Positions 24,646 to 36,846 of a stretch of 64,000 nt of DNA are shown piece by piece; position 1 is the first letter of the stretch, and the number at the start of each line of letters is the position of its first letter. The notes under the pieces were generated by a model. It searched no databases. It saw only the letters and a list, made by a program, of their open reading frames with translations, and was not told the DNA's origin. Made by a program: the position numbers and the translations under genes. The DNA comes from Paralvinella palmiformis (Eukaryota; Annelida; Polychaeta; Terebellida; Alvinellidae): positions 500,001-564,000 of the forward strand of contig JAODUP010000189.1 of the NCBI GenBank assembly GCA_025642065.1. The letters run 5' to 3'.

Positions 24646-26440
24646 GGAGCCGTAGACATTAGAGGACAATGTACGTACAGGTTTATGTCTGTATCAGTCC
24701 TGTAACGATTGGTATCACATTTCTATTATATAACCAACTGCGTGTAACAATGTGCATGTCATAAACACGACGCTTTCAGATGAACGGAGCACGGTAACAT
24801 TTCTTACGAATAAAGTCGAAAAGATGAATCAAACTGTCTTGCTTCTGGTTCCAGTACATACAGGCGCGCACACTCACACACACATATACACTCTCTTCCT
24901 CGGTCTCTCTCTGTGTGTGTGTGTGTGATAGTTTACAGTGGCAAATGATCATTTGATGTATAGTGTCTTTAAAAGAAAATGCCACAAATAAAAGAGAGGG
25001 AAGATCAAGCAGCGTGAATTACACAATTCACTCCCTAAACAAAAATTAAACACGGTTAGATTATGCCATGTGTTCTGTCCTAATTACGAATAATACTATT
25101 TATGGGTGATACATTTTTCGCTTTATAGAAGTTTCCAGTCTTCATGCAATAATAATACAATTACCAATATTGTGAATTTATAGAGTGCAAATTTATCTGT
25201 CAACAGAAGTCATTAGCCATATACAGCTTTATAAATAGCATATGAAGAAATTATTGAATGCTATTTTGAAAAAAATTGTTTTCGGAGCAGATTTAAATCC
25301 TCCTTCAGGACGATTCGCATTTTGCTGTACGTGGCTGGCTATCTGTATAATATAGAAAAATATTAGTATATCTTTGAACGACATGCACCTATTCGCGTGT
25401 TATCTTCCGAATTTCTCTGGTAAGTTTAGTCTAGTGGACCTAAATATTAATTAGAGATTGAGTATGTAGCGTACAAAATGAAATTTCCAGAATTAAAATG
25501 GTACAGACTAAAACAACGTTTAATGGGGGGAGGGGTTGGTTTAATTTAACTATACGTAGGTCATAGTGCAGTTTATAAATTAATTTATCTATTGGATAAA
25601 ATATGCACGGTTTCGCTTTATCATTTTTATTGTCTCCGGGTACACCGCCGTAAGTCGCAACAGCCGACCAAACTAGTACCATTTCGCAAACAACAATTTC
25701 AATTAGTTGACATGCCCGAAGAAGCCAGCGAGTTCTCTTCCATCCGTAGTGAGTTCGATTTCAAAGCTGTATCGTATACAATCTAAAATAAGTGATTATT
25801 TTGTTTAGCTTCGAACAAAGTAATTATTTTCGATCTGAAAGCGTTGGAAAGGCTCACCAAAAAAAGGTGGAAATATTTTGCAAATCATGTAAACCACCGC
25901 AGATTAGGAATAAAACGCTATTGCTGAGCCGTTTAGTGGCGTCGTTCACAAAACTGAGTCTTGCGTAAGTTATAAAATGATATTGTTTCGGAAGTTGTTG
26001 GTGGGTTTCATTTATGTGATTCGTCCACCGACGACATGGCCTTAAATATAGTAACGAATTTTTAAATGCAGACGCATATACTTTTTCCATAAGGTCAAAT
26101 TAAATATAAAACTTTCAGAAGTAGATGCATTTAAATACAAATAATTATGAGAACTATTACAAAGAAATACTTTATTGCAACATTTATTTTTGATGTATAC
26201 AATTCGTGATGTGGTATTACTATTGGTAAAATATAATTATAAGTATCACACATCATCACACGTGACCGTTTATCATCACATTGTGTCACATTCGTTGCAG
26301 CTAAGAAACATAAAATTTGGATGCGTATTCAGTTAAATACATGTATTTGTCTTGTCGACGGATCTTCTCGCGTGTTCTAAAAAAAGTCTCCATTGGAGCA
26401 GATGATGCTGGTATGCAGAGGAAGTTCGGAGCAAGCTTTA
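23226..26440. other. Intergenic, simple repeats only
   Basis: Holds (GAT)n at 23296-23318, (GA)n at 23598-23624, (AAT)n near 23820-23860, GT runs near 24090-24120 and (TA)n at 24617-24646. The 180-residue minus frame at 24127-24669 runs through Asn, Ala and Tyr-Ile repeats and matches no family I recognise. I see no supportable gene. Confidence 0.6.
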
Positions 26441-27391
26441 CTAATGATGGATACTTTTTAACATGGGATTTCCAGAAGCTAAGCGGGTCTGGGTCAGATA
26501 CGCTGTTTTGAGATAACCGTCCGTTTCAACTTGCATACAGCCAGGGATCGCATCATGAGCTAGATATATGAACCAGAGGGATCGCAGAGAGGAGTCGCGA
26601 AGTTTCTTCGATGGCGGTTGCTCGACTACGATCTGTGGACCCAGATCGGATGACACGTGTGCAGTGTTTGCGAGAATGGCTGCCCTCAAAACCCGACTTT
26701 CAGATCGAATACGTCAGTTAAGCTTGAGTCCCGGATCAATTACTGAGGCGTACTGGAATGTATCACGCTTCTCATACTTCGTCATTGGCTTGTGCAAGGA
26801 GTCCTTCCGGACCAAGACAAACTTAGATGTGTACGATGCATCTAGTTCAATATTCTGAATACAGTAAGGGCACCACCAAACTACAGCACTACCAGTCACA
26901 ACTCCGTCGTTCTGAACCCAGACAATAGCCAGTTCACAAGGTGTTAGAAGATTAATCAAGTCTCGCAAAATGTTACGGTCACAGAAAGGAAGTTCAGAAT
27001 TTCTAGATTATAGTTGTTTATTGTGCGTGGACTGGCATCTCTGTAGGAAGAATGGACTTGCACACATGGTATACTATTGCTGGTACCTGATCTAGCACCA
27101 ATGAAGGTTTTGAGGATAGGTAAGAGGTAAGAAACACGTTCTTCATCATCACTGCTTTCTGTAGATTCTTCGTTGACTCCCAAATATGTCTGGGAATCAG
27201 AAGGATGTAGGCAAACTAGCAGCTTTGTCTGTAAGTGTAACACAGTTAAAAATCTTGCTGATTAGATCAAACGTTGTAGTTGTTGCTAATTGTTTCGGAA
27301 CTGCATCAGCAGTGCGTGATGCACGAAAATGAGTACATGATAGCATCAAAGACTTTGATGAGAATGGCCGGAAGCGCTGAAATAACTGCAC
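26441..27391 (-). pseudogene. Decayed hAT-type transposase remnant
   Basis: Read on the minus strand from 27391 down, frames that shift several times resemble the C-terminal half of hAT/ZBED transposases. There is a 'LLTPCELA' stretch where intact elements have LxPFxxAT, then 'KDSLHKPMTKYEK' and 'ASVIDPGLKL' (cf. the family pattern KYE...ATxLDPRFKL). A downstream 'EQPPSKKLRDSSLRSLW' sits where the linker before the dimerisation domain is expected. No intact frame, terminal inverted repeats or 8-bp duplication were found. The assignment rests on motif order, not a search. Confidence 0.5.
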
Positions 27392-27412
27392 AACTACCTA
27401 TTGGATGTTTGG

Positions 27413-27515
27413 GTGATTGATGTTTTGTGGCCTCTTTTATGAACAAGGTAGGCTAAATGGGCTTCGAACTCAGGTGATCCAACGCGCTACCAGTTAGACC
27501 ATGCTGGCACCCTTC
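27413..27515 (-). repeat. SINE-A copy 6, internally deleted
   Basis: The tail side (gattgatgttttgtggcc...) and 'gtaggctaaatgggc' join directly to the B-box side 'ttcgaactcaggtgatcc' and A box 'ctaccagttagacca'. About 75 bp of the body seen in other copies is missing. Confidence 0.6.
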
Positions 27516-28365
27516 ATAATGTCACTTGAGTTGTATCAAGTGAATCTACAAAAGATACGACATGAACAGAACAAAAAAGTCGTGTCTGACTCCAGCCTTG
27601 TTAGAAAAAAAGAAAACACAATAAACCAGCCCATTCCCACCTTGTTGAACAAAGGGTTCTGCTTTCTGTGAGTGAGTACTTGGGTCCTTCGACTTGCTAG
27701 GGAAACATCTCTAATCACAGGTGGGAGTCACAGTTGGCTTACAACGCAGTGTTCTAATGGGTGCCCACACATTAACCTGGATTAGTTTATTGAAGAACAT
27801 CCTCTTGCTTCATTTACAAATGTCTCTATATTTAACTGTATTTATGGCGCTAATGTTGAATCTTCGCCAGAGACTATTGCAGAAAATAAAGATTAATCTG
27901 TAATATATCTGCCTCCAGGAAGAAATCAGATTCATAAAAACTACACCATTTGGTTTCATATGATTTATAACTTGAAAGCATTATCTTAATATTGACATGT
28001 AAATGTTCTTGTATTTTAAAATGTTTCATTCCAAAAAAAAAATACATTTTATTGATGCCATTAAATATTTGCCCAAAACATTTCAATACGAACAAATTTT
28101 TAAGTCTCGCAAGTACATGTATGCAAATTTCCTACGCAGGCATTTTTATATATCACGCTCGTTATCATAACAAAACATTTTACAAATGCTATACTGATAT
28201 GTATTGTATTATAATGAAGGAGAACACTGAAGGTGTTCACACACAAAAATCCTTTATGAGAAGTTATGGCCAAGAGTATTTTCTTTTTATTTCGGGAAGA
28301 ACACAATACATTATATGTTAGGTGTTATACTAAGTATACTACTGACTGTTTTTATACTTCTATTC

Positions 28366-28555
28366 TTCCGTGGTCTAACTTGTAGTGCGTTGGACCACCG
28401 ATCACTACCACCTGAGTTCGAATTTCGGCGTGGGCATATTTGAAGGGTGTGTCATCTTTCACTTCGCTTCATTACCTTTGGAGGTCGCTCGGCCTATTTA
28501 GCCTACCATGTTCACAAAAGTGGCCGTAAATCATCAATCGTTAATCACCATCAAT
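28366..28555 (+). repeat. SINE-A copy 7, near full length
   Basis: Shows head 'tccgtggtctaacttgtagt', B box 'gagttcgaatttcggcgtgg', body 'gaagggtgtgtcatcttt', 'cggcctatttagcctacc', 'acaaaagtggccgtaaatc' and a short ATC-rich tail. With the copies at 3923 and 7791 it defines the consensus. Confidence 0.72.
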
Positions 28556-31500
28556 CTATTAACCAAAATTTAGTAGACGTGTTAGGGATAAATATTTGAT
28601 ACATGTATCAACTTATCGGAGTTGTTGAAAAATACGAACGCAATTGTTTATACAGATAAATGTCTAGCATAATTAAGACGCGCGTTCAATCTTTTGGGAG
28701 AATCCGAGAAATGTTCATTATTCTGGAGATCGAATAACAGTTGGTGTGTGCCAAGAAGGTTCAATTGAAAAATAATTCCATCTGGGATAAAATCGATCAA
28801 CTCACGAGTAAATCCGGGCATTTGTGACTGTTTACGTTTAAACAATATCATAATGGTCACATCATAGCCATCTGATCTTATTCTATAAAGAAAACTACTT
28901 CCTGGAGTCTTTTCATCTCTAATTAACTTCCCGATAGCAGATATACTGCCAATAATAGTTACACTTCTATATTCAGTTTGTGCTCATTTGTTTATAGTAG
29001 TAGTAGTAATAGTAGCAGCAGTAGTAGTAGTAACAGTGGTAATGGCAGTAATATAGTAGTAGTCATTATTTTCACACACACACACACATCCACACACACA
29101 CACACACACACAGAGAGGGGGGGGGAAACGAAAATGGTAGTAATAGTGTAATTTAAATTGGCAGCATATAATATTTATAAATGTGAATTTGGCTTATAAA
29201 ATTACCGTAATAAAAAAAATGTGAAAACGACCTATTGGGTAGCGAGTAGTAATTAATTCGAGTTCTCGTTTCACATCGTTTTTTTTTATAAACACAAACG
29301 AGAACAATAGAACAACGAAAAAACAAACATAATGAGATGAAGGTGCCAAAACCAGGATGACACAAGAGACATACACCAATTTGTATATGAAGCATGACAG
29401 TAATGACTGACAGTCATTTTAATTAACTTCAGTACATCTAACATAACTATTACAAGGACTCGGGAAATATGTCTTCTTGGCCCTTGGTTTGTGCTGGAAG
29501 TGAATTATTCGTAATCATAACGGACCATTTATTCGAAGCCTGTGAGTATCTGAATGGTGGCAACTTGGTAGTAAACTTGGACTTGTTAACGTCTGATTTG
29601 AAACAAAGCTCGCCGACTTTCGGGTGACTATTATGATTTTGATAGTTAATTTGGAAGGTGAAATTAACTGACGCTGATAGTTTATTAAAATAATAAAATG
29701 GAACCTAAATAGTATGGTTTAGTATTGATATAAATAGTTCAGTTTTGAAACATCTGATTGTTTGAATACTAAGTTTGTGTGTTTGTTGTATCCTATCTTA
29801 TTGATGATACGGATTGCCTGTTACTGAAGACAGATGGCTTGTATTCACATACTACTACTACTGCTACTACTAGTAATAATAAAATATTTAATATTACGCC
29901 CTTACTGTGAGACTCCTCTACGTGAATCAGGTTGCACGATTCAGAGAACAGAGACATTTGCTAATGGATAATTTCAATTTGTGGATAATAGACAATTTCA
30001 GTGACGGCTGCGCCATCTAGCGAAGGTCCATTTGCGGGTTGCGTTTCACCGAGCTCGCTGAACCATATGATAAAAATATTCCTTTTACCAATCGTGAGAT
30101 CACGGAGATCACAATATGTTTCATATATTGATAATATGTTTATTACAGTTCCCAACTTGATGATTTATTTTCAATAGCATTTAATGTTTTCGGCAAAATT
30201 AAGTTGAATTTCCCAATACAAATAATCTGATCTATTAATTTTTCACCACAACCAGCTATCAAGGCAATTTCAGAAATAATACGTAATAGAATTGTATATA
30301 TCTGGGTTACTCATCAGCCTGTGAGATCCAAAAGAAGCTTATACATCAGTTTCATTCTGGATTCGAAAAGCTAAACAGGTCCAGCGTCGCAAGTTGTCTG
30401 ATCAGGGGCGAAATGTTACGCCTTCTATAGGCTTCTGGCGCATCAATAAACATAACAGTTTGTTCAACACGTGACAAACGTGTGTTACGTATACTATCTA
30501 TATATGGAAGTAGCGAACTGACTAAGTTTAAAACAAATTAGTAACACTGCGCAGTGGATTATGACTGGACAAGAACGAAATATTGCCTTAATCCTGAGTA
30601 AATGCTATGATTAACTCGAACCTAACAGCTAATCCTCGTTCGTTTCAATTCTTCACTTAGTGAACGTTCATCCACGCCTAATTTAGCGCCCCTAAGTAAA
30701 AACAGTTAGGTCTGGTGGGATCTAAGTTAATCTATCCGCTTGATTTATTTGATCTATAATTAAAAACACGGATTTCAGTCAGATCTCCGATACTGTGAAT
30801 GACACGTCGGGATTATAATAGCTATACAATCAACAACTTTCCTATATGATTGTAATCTAATTACTCACAATATAGGAAAATAAATCTGCCCGCAGCTTAA
30901 CACTCACGGAGATCCAGTGATTTTTCTGTCAAGAGATGTTTCTGGCTCCCGCTAATAAAGGCATTTTAGTAAATTTCCATTGTTACTACTGCTACTACCA
31001 CTACAACAACTACTACTACAACTACTACTGCTGCTGATTCTACTACTACTATAACTACTACCACTACTACTTCTGCTAGTACTACTACTAGAAGGATACC
31101 CGGCGTTATTCAGTTGGTTATCATCTCTCGGATAGAGAAATATTTAAATATCGTCCGGGGAAATCTGTATAATTATGGGCCTTTTTGATCCCATCTTGAA
31201 CTGGGGCCAATTGCCCCTAATGTGAGTGTACACTAATACACATCAATGCCACTACATCGGGTATCACTGGTGCGAGTTCAAAGTTGGAACTGAGAAGAGT
31301 TAATTAACAAAGGAATTTATACAGTTGGAAATTAATACATTCAAGTAATATCCTAAACTTTCTAAATTTTTGGAACCTATCAAAAATAATCTTGCACATT
31401 ATGTACCTGTAGTAAAAGCAAATCTTGTTCACTATAATGCCATGCCTCATTTGGGCATTGCACAGTTAACACGAATGCAAGTCGGTGTAAGCTGAATCAT

Positions 31501-31764
31501 ATTTGCGCAATATCGATGCAGGAGTTCGCTTATTTAATGCAAAAATTCGGGAGCCAGCTACTTTAATGCTGCAGCACGGGAATGCGGCTTCCGTACAAGT
31601 TAAATAGCGTTTGACAACCTGTGTCCCCTTTTAGTCTTCTGTAACCTCAGAAAGGGACGAAGCCAATATGTCTATGACATTCAGTATCAAAAGGTCATAC
31701 TGGTCTGGATAGAGAACAGACGAAAACAAACATAGCTTCAAAAATATGTATTAGATAATTATTG
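28556..31764. other. Intergenic, AT-rich
   Basis: No gene supported. Contains (TAG)n at 28996-29062, (CA)n at 29073-29112, (CTA)n at 30983-31091 and a possible short LINE/SINE tail near 29867-29935. Open frames are short and without recognised motifs. Confidence 0.55.
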
Positions 31765-33000
31765 TTGTTGTAATAATAATAATAATAATAATAATAATTA
31801 TAATAATAATAATAATAATAATAATTGAAGAAAGCCCCATTATTGACAGCAGAAGTTTTTCAATATCGCTGTACAGTGATACTTCAAATAATTTGTCTGT
31901 AAAAACCTTGAATATGTGAGTTTTCAGAACAGATAAAATAATTCAAGAGAGGACACATTTTTAATATCCATTGGCAATTTGTTTCACAAAGTGTGGGGTC
32001 TAGCACTAAAAACACAGTTGCCACGTGAGGTGATATACGACACTGGTACTTGCAACAGTATCTGACTAGATGACGTTGGCTTTCGGGATAACTTTCTAAT
32101 GGACACCAGTTCACACAGGTATTCTGGCGCCATATCATTTATAGATTTATAAGTTATTAATAAAATCTTGAAATGGATATGCTCTCTAACAGGTAACTAA
32201 TATAATTTTTGAAGAATTGGGGTGATATGATCATATTTTAGCGTATTTGTCATTATGCGAGCTGCACTATTCTGAATTCGCTGAAGGTGATTGATATTAT
32301 AATCAGATATGTCATATAACAGGGAGTTACAATAGTCTATACGAGATGTAACAAAGGTATGGACTACAGTTACAAGTGCTTCTTGTGTCAAGAATGCTTT
32401 TAAACAGTGGATGTTCCTAAGATGGTAGTAGGCAGCTCGGCATACTGATGTGACATGTTCATGCATGTTAATACATTGGTCAAAAATAACCCCTAGATTT
32501 TTTACTGACCCATTAGGGGTAATCGAAGATGCACCCATCAGTAATGCTGGTGTCTTAAGAGATTTAACACAATGTGGTGATTATATAGTATTTGTTTGAT
32601 TATCATTTAGTTTTAGAAGATTTTGAATCATCCATAGCCGAATATCAGCAAAACAATATTCTAAATTCTTCAAGGAAGAAGATAAATTTAACTCACTGTC
32701 AGAATCCAGTGATATATACAGCTGTGTGTCATCAGCATACAAATGATATTTAATCCCATATCGCTACGCAATCATCCCAAGAGGACAGTAATACATTGTG
32801 AAAACCAGAGGACCAAGAACTGAATCCTGTGGTAAACCAGATTACAAAAACTGAACGTCAGATAAAATACCATGAACAGACATTCTCTGCACTTCACCTG
32901 ACAGAATGAACATGTCTTTTAACCTGGAGAAAAATTCAGAAGAACAATTAATATTGGCTTACATTTATCAATTGACATCATAATATCACTTTTCACTCGA
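31765..33000 (-). mobile_element. CR1/L2-like LINE remnant with (ATT)n tail
   Basis: On the minus strand: a decayed reverse transcriptase core with the catalytic block 'YHLYADDTQLYIS' (about 32709-32768), then the 3' fingers/thumb frame 32197-32538 (KNLGVIFDQCINMHEHVTSV, SRIDYCNSLLYDI, IQNSAARIMT), and a C-terminal frame around 31884-32138. The element ends in (ATT)n at 31769-31826. Frameshifts and stops break the ORF. It lacks the endonuclease part, so it is 5'-truncated, typical of a dead LINE. Confidence 0.75.
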
Positions 33001-34317
33001 ACCAAGTTTATGACGTTATAAGTGTTAAGATAAGGCCAATCCTAATAATAACCTGGTTGCGTGTTATCAATCCGTATGACTCCAAAACCGCCGTATGGCC
33101 GTATGGAATTGTGAAGAAATGAAAAATTTGCTTCGACGGCCCGCACAATGCATCGGCACTCTCTAAATTTTGGTAATATCAAGTCCTTTTTGGTCATTTA
33201 AATATCGGTTTACTTGCGTTTTCTTCACTGCGTACGTATATATATGAAACGAATTTGCTTGCTTGTGGGTGCGATTATGCATGGTGACGTTATCTATCGA
33301 ATGACGTTTAAACCACATGCAGATATGATTACCTGCGGACTGAGGAATATTTGTTAAAAAAAAGTTGTTGCGTAGCCGAGCATCGGAACCGTGTTCGCTA
33401 GCGCTAAATGTTCAAGCACTCAATGCGCATGCGCTGACTCTCGATGGCGACAAGGACTTGCGCATGCCCTAACTCGCGAACCCGTTATCTCATTTTTTTA
33501 AATGGTGGTTGAACATATTACAGTTTTATTTGGTCTAAAGTTAAGTTGAGGCTTTCGACATCTTTGAAGATGTTCAAACAAGAATAAAGGAGATCGGAGA
33601 TCGAATATATCACATCTGTCTAACTATATCGACGTGATTGAACTACGTTGGCTCGGATCTTTTTATATCTGTGTCTGAGCATCCGAAACAAGCCAAAATA
33701 GGCATTGTTAAAAAAATCTTTCAACAAATCAATTGTTTTGTGTACATTCGTACTACAACAATAGCAAGCAATACTGGTGGATTGATGTTATTCACTTCAA
33801 ATGGTTCCACACATTATCATATTCACCACAAGATGGTTGAACAAAAGCTAACTATCGTTAGGAGAGATACGCTTTAAGGGGGGGGGGGAGATCCTGGACG
33901 ATATCTGGTCATACACAACGTTTTAAAATTTATTTATAGATATTGACTTAAAAAGGATAATAAATGAGTTATTCTTGATATTCAATACTGGTGGTTTTAC
34001 CAAATAAAAAGTGGTGTTACATTTATGTGTATAATCATCTGATCGATGACGTAAATACTTCGTTAGAACTCACGTGCAGTTTCGCGGTATATTTTCCTTT
34101 TTGGGCGCCAAATTAGAAGGTTAAAAACAAGGTTGAGTCGTGCTTCATGTGATGATTGTGAATTATTAGTAGACCTCCGAAAAACTATTGAAAATACTAG
34201 TTCAATTAAGAGAGTCTATATCTGAAACAAGTTTCTAAGTTGTATGATATCTATCTAATCTGAATCACTATTGGCATGCGTGCAGTTGAATGGAAAAAAA
34301 CCGCTTCATGAACAATA
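33001..34317. other. Intergenic with NRF-1-like palindromes
   Basis: No supported gene. A short GC-rich stretch around 33390-33490 carries tgcgcatgcgc at 33424-33434 and ttgcgcatgcc at 33458-33468, resembling the NRF-1 site. A 79-residue frame follows at 33638-33877 without recognised domains. Confidence 0.4.
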
Positions 34318-34319
34318 TG

Positions 34320-34409
34320 TCTTAAGGGTGTTTCATTTTTCACTTCGTCTCATTACCTTTGGAAGTCGCTTTTGTGCACAAAAGTGGCCATAAAACATTA
34401 ATCATCATC
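34320..34409 (+). repeat. SINE-A copy 8, truncated
   Basis: The head is missing. It keeps 'aagggtgtttcatttttcac', 'cattacctttggaagtcgc' and 'tgcacaaaagtggccataa', with the 'cggcccatttagcc' block deleted. Confidence 0.6.
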
Positions 34410-34418
34410 CATTATATT

Positions 34419-34467
<49 letters not shown>
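34419..34467. repeat. (TA)n microsatellite
   Basis: A pure TA run directly after a SINE-A tail and ~150 bp from the 3' end of the glycosyltransferase gene. Confidence 0.9.
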
Positions 34468-34471
<4 letters not shown>

Positions 34472-34619
34472 AATAATACAAACATTTGTCTTTAGCATCA
34501 TTTGAATCATAAGCATTACCCATTTGGCCAATATACGCTACCACAATGTAAACCTTTCGATGGCGATACCACAAGTACAAGCCGAATGATCCCGACTGGT
34601 CCAGATTAGTAATTAAATT

Positions 34620-36080
34620 TCAGGGATGTTGAAGGAAATCTGATCTACCAAAGGCAAGTTTCAGTTTGTTCAGCATATCTTTATCGCATTCATCATACTT
34701 AAGTCCAGCATAGAGCGAGTGAAATCTAAGCACGGATTCTGTGCGATTTCCGAACCGCCGCTTTATATCCCGAACTGAAACCCCGGACTCGTTGTTCGGG
34801 ATCACCTTCTGAACGCCATCCGGCGGAGCGGGAGGTTCGTCGACAGTCGTTCCCGATTCGATGAAATAAACCGGAGAAAGCGATTTCTTTATCCCGAGTG
34901 GAACCATGTCGTGGCTGAGAAACACGCTTTCTCGATATCTGCCCTTCAGTTGGACGTCGAATTTCTCCATCTTATACGAGATGCCGAGGTGACATCTGGC
35001 ATCGGGCATCTTACACATTTCTAACTTACACGAATAACAGTGAAACCTTGGCAGTATTACCGTTCGATTAAGGATATCTCCTATGATAAATGCATTCCCT
35101 AATGCCATCCTTTCCCAACGACCAGTTTTCGTCTCGCCGAAGTCTTTCGGCAAATCGAAGGTAAGATACTTTCTATCTTCCGACGAGAAATACTTATCGG
35201 CGTCATTCTTCCAAAGACCGGATTCTTTAAATCGATAGATCTTCGCCGCCAGCGACACGATCCAGTTGTTGTGCACTATGATGCAGTCGGGACAGGGATT
35301 GTCGCCCTTGAACATCCGGCGTCCCTCGGTAAAGTACACCCTGCCGTTTGGATACATTTCCTTATCCAAGTCGACCACCGTCAGACGACCCGCCGCTCGC
35401 ATCCGACTCACGATTGGATTGAGAGCCTGTTGGTTGGTAAGGTTAGGCCTCGTGAAGCTCATATTCCATGTCCTTTCGTGCAGTTCGACGGCTCCCGGAG
35501 CGGGACGGGCGAAATAGAAGCCGCTGTTTCCCTTCCCGACGTCGTCCGACAGCTCGATGTCGCACCTTTCGCAGGTAAACTGCGGCAGGGGATTCTTCAG
35601 GAACACTATATCCAGATCGGTAATCAGCGCCTTCAGGCCGATCCTTAAAGCCTCCAGGACGATCTTGGTTTTCAGTTGAGTTTTCCTCTTGAAGGCCTTC
35701 GTGTTGTAGTTGCTCGGCGTTCTTCCGTCTGGATCGTGAATGTACGAATGACACGCTATACGAAGGCCGGACAGGGCGGCGCAAATATCCGGGTCTGATC
35801 CGACGAAGAGGTAATTTTCGATGTTAAACCTTGTGAAGGACGTGGCATATAAATTGACGGCCATCTCCAGGTATCCAGAATCCACCGATGACAAGACGAT
35901 AATCCCGTTGAGAGCTCTGGATTTCATTGCTTCGTGTAGCAGTATGTCTGGATCGTACATATGCGTCTTGGCTTCGAAGTTAATATTTCTTTGTTCATCC
36001 TTCTTCCAGTAAATTATTGCCGTATATAGTAAAATACACGAAACCAGCGCCTTAAACAGTCGAACTCTTGACCTCTTCAT
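34620..36080 (-). CDS. Nucleotide-diphospho-sugar transferase (GT77-type), intronless, type II membrane protein
   Basis: A complete 486-residue open frame, ATG at 36080 and TGA at 34620. An N-terminal basic stretch (MKRSRVR) and a hydrophobic segment at about 8-24 predict a signal anchor with a Golgi-lumenal catalytic part. Residues ~57-300 match the nucleotide-diphospho-sugar transferase fold: strand-like IIVLSSVDSGYLEMAVN, then the acidic motif ITDLDIVFLKNP (DxD at 155-157) for metal/nucleotide-sugar binding, then NSGFYFARP. A Cys-rich C-terminal region follows (~320-480, with ALGNAFIIGDILNRTVILP), which plant GT77 members such as XEG113 also have. N-glycosylation sequons lie at 206, 213, 338, 430 and 445. 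The sugar and acceptor cannot be told from sequence. No intron or frameshift interrupts it, so it is probably functional. Confidence 0.87.
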   Translation of the reverse strand: MKRSRVRLFKALVSCILLYTAIIYWKKDEQRNINFEAKTHMYDPDILLHEAMKSRALNGIIVLSSVDSGYLEMAVNLYATSFTRFNIENYLFVGSDPDICAALSGLRIACHSYIHDPDGRTPSNYNTKAFKRKTQLKTKIVLEALRIGLKALITDLDIVFLKNPLPQFTCERCDIELSDDVGKGNSGFYFARPAPGAVELHERTWNMSFTRPNLTNQQALNPIVSRMRAAGRLTVVDLDKEMYPNGRVYFTEGRRMFKGDNPCPDCIIVHNNWIVSLAAKIYRFKESGLWKNDADKYFSSEDRKYLTFDLPKDFGETKTGRWERMALGNAFIIGDILNRTVILPRFHCYSCKLEMCKMPDARCHLGISYKMEKFDVQLKGRYRESVFLSHDMVPLGIKKSLSPVYFIESGTTVDEPPAPPDGVQKVIPNNESGVSVRDIKRRFGNRTESVLRFHSLYAGLKYDECDKDMLNKLKLAFGRSDFLQHP

Positions 36081-36240
36081 TTTTAGCGTAAATCCATGTA
36101 TTTAGACCGATCATTAACATAGAAGAAAGTTCGGGAAGTTGAACACGGATGCTCCTTTACAAAATAGGAATACGTCCAAACTTAAACAAAGATATAAACA
36201 TAAAATAAGAAATCAGTTTGAGAGAGATAGAAGAGATGGG

Positions 36241-36330
<90 letters not shown>
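36241..36330. repeat. (TA)n(GA)n compound microsatellite
   Basis: A TA run of ~60 bp joined to a GA run, about 160 bp upstream of the glycosyltransferase start codon. It may affect the promoter region of that gene. Confidence 0.9.
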
Positions 36331-36332
<2 letters not shown>

Positions 36333-36547
36333 AATGTCCAGATATCACATGATTAGGTATTGAATTATTGCATCTCTCGTTACATTAGCCCTATAAAATT
36401 TCACTATCGTAAATTGATCTCTTGAAGATAAATGTTGCGTTTCAGTACCCAGTGTGTATAGAGTCCACGGGCGTATCACACCTTAGAGCTAGGACAACCT
36501 TATCAATCTTCTTTACACGAATGATGGCAGGTTGCGATAACCGGGAA

Positions 36548-36549
<2 letters not shown>

Positions 36550-36605
<56 letters not shown>
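36550..36605. repeat. (CA)n microsatellite
   Basis: An uninterrupted CA run of about 28 units. Confidence 0.92.
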
Positions 36606-36606
<1 letters not shown>

Positions 36607-36795
36607 TCGAAATGTAATTTATGAGATTAATAAACAGGGAGTAAAAAAGTTAATGACAGCTGATAAACTCTAACTATTATTAATTATAATTCACATAATA
36701 CCAATCTTAGATCAGTGTGATATATTGACAAAGACAGAGTACAGGATATAGTAGAGTCATACAATACTGTCATCGACATGTTTCACTATGACAAA

Positions 36796-36846
<51 letters not shown>

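Noticed and set aside
24127..24669. 180-residue minus-strand frame
   Set aside because: Contains Tyr-Ile, Asn and Ala repeats from simple sequence; no homology recognised.
35266..35784. Frames of 83, 125 and 113 residues overlapping the glycosyltransferase
   Set aside because: Shadows of the 486-residue gene in other frames.
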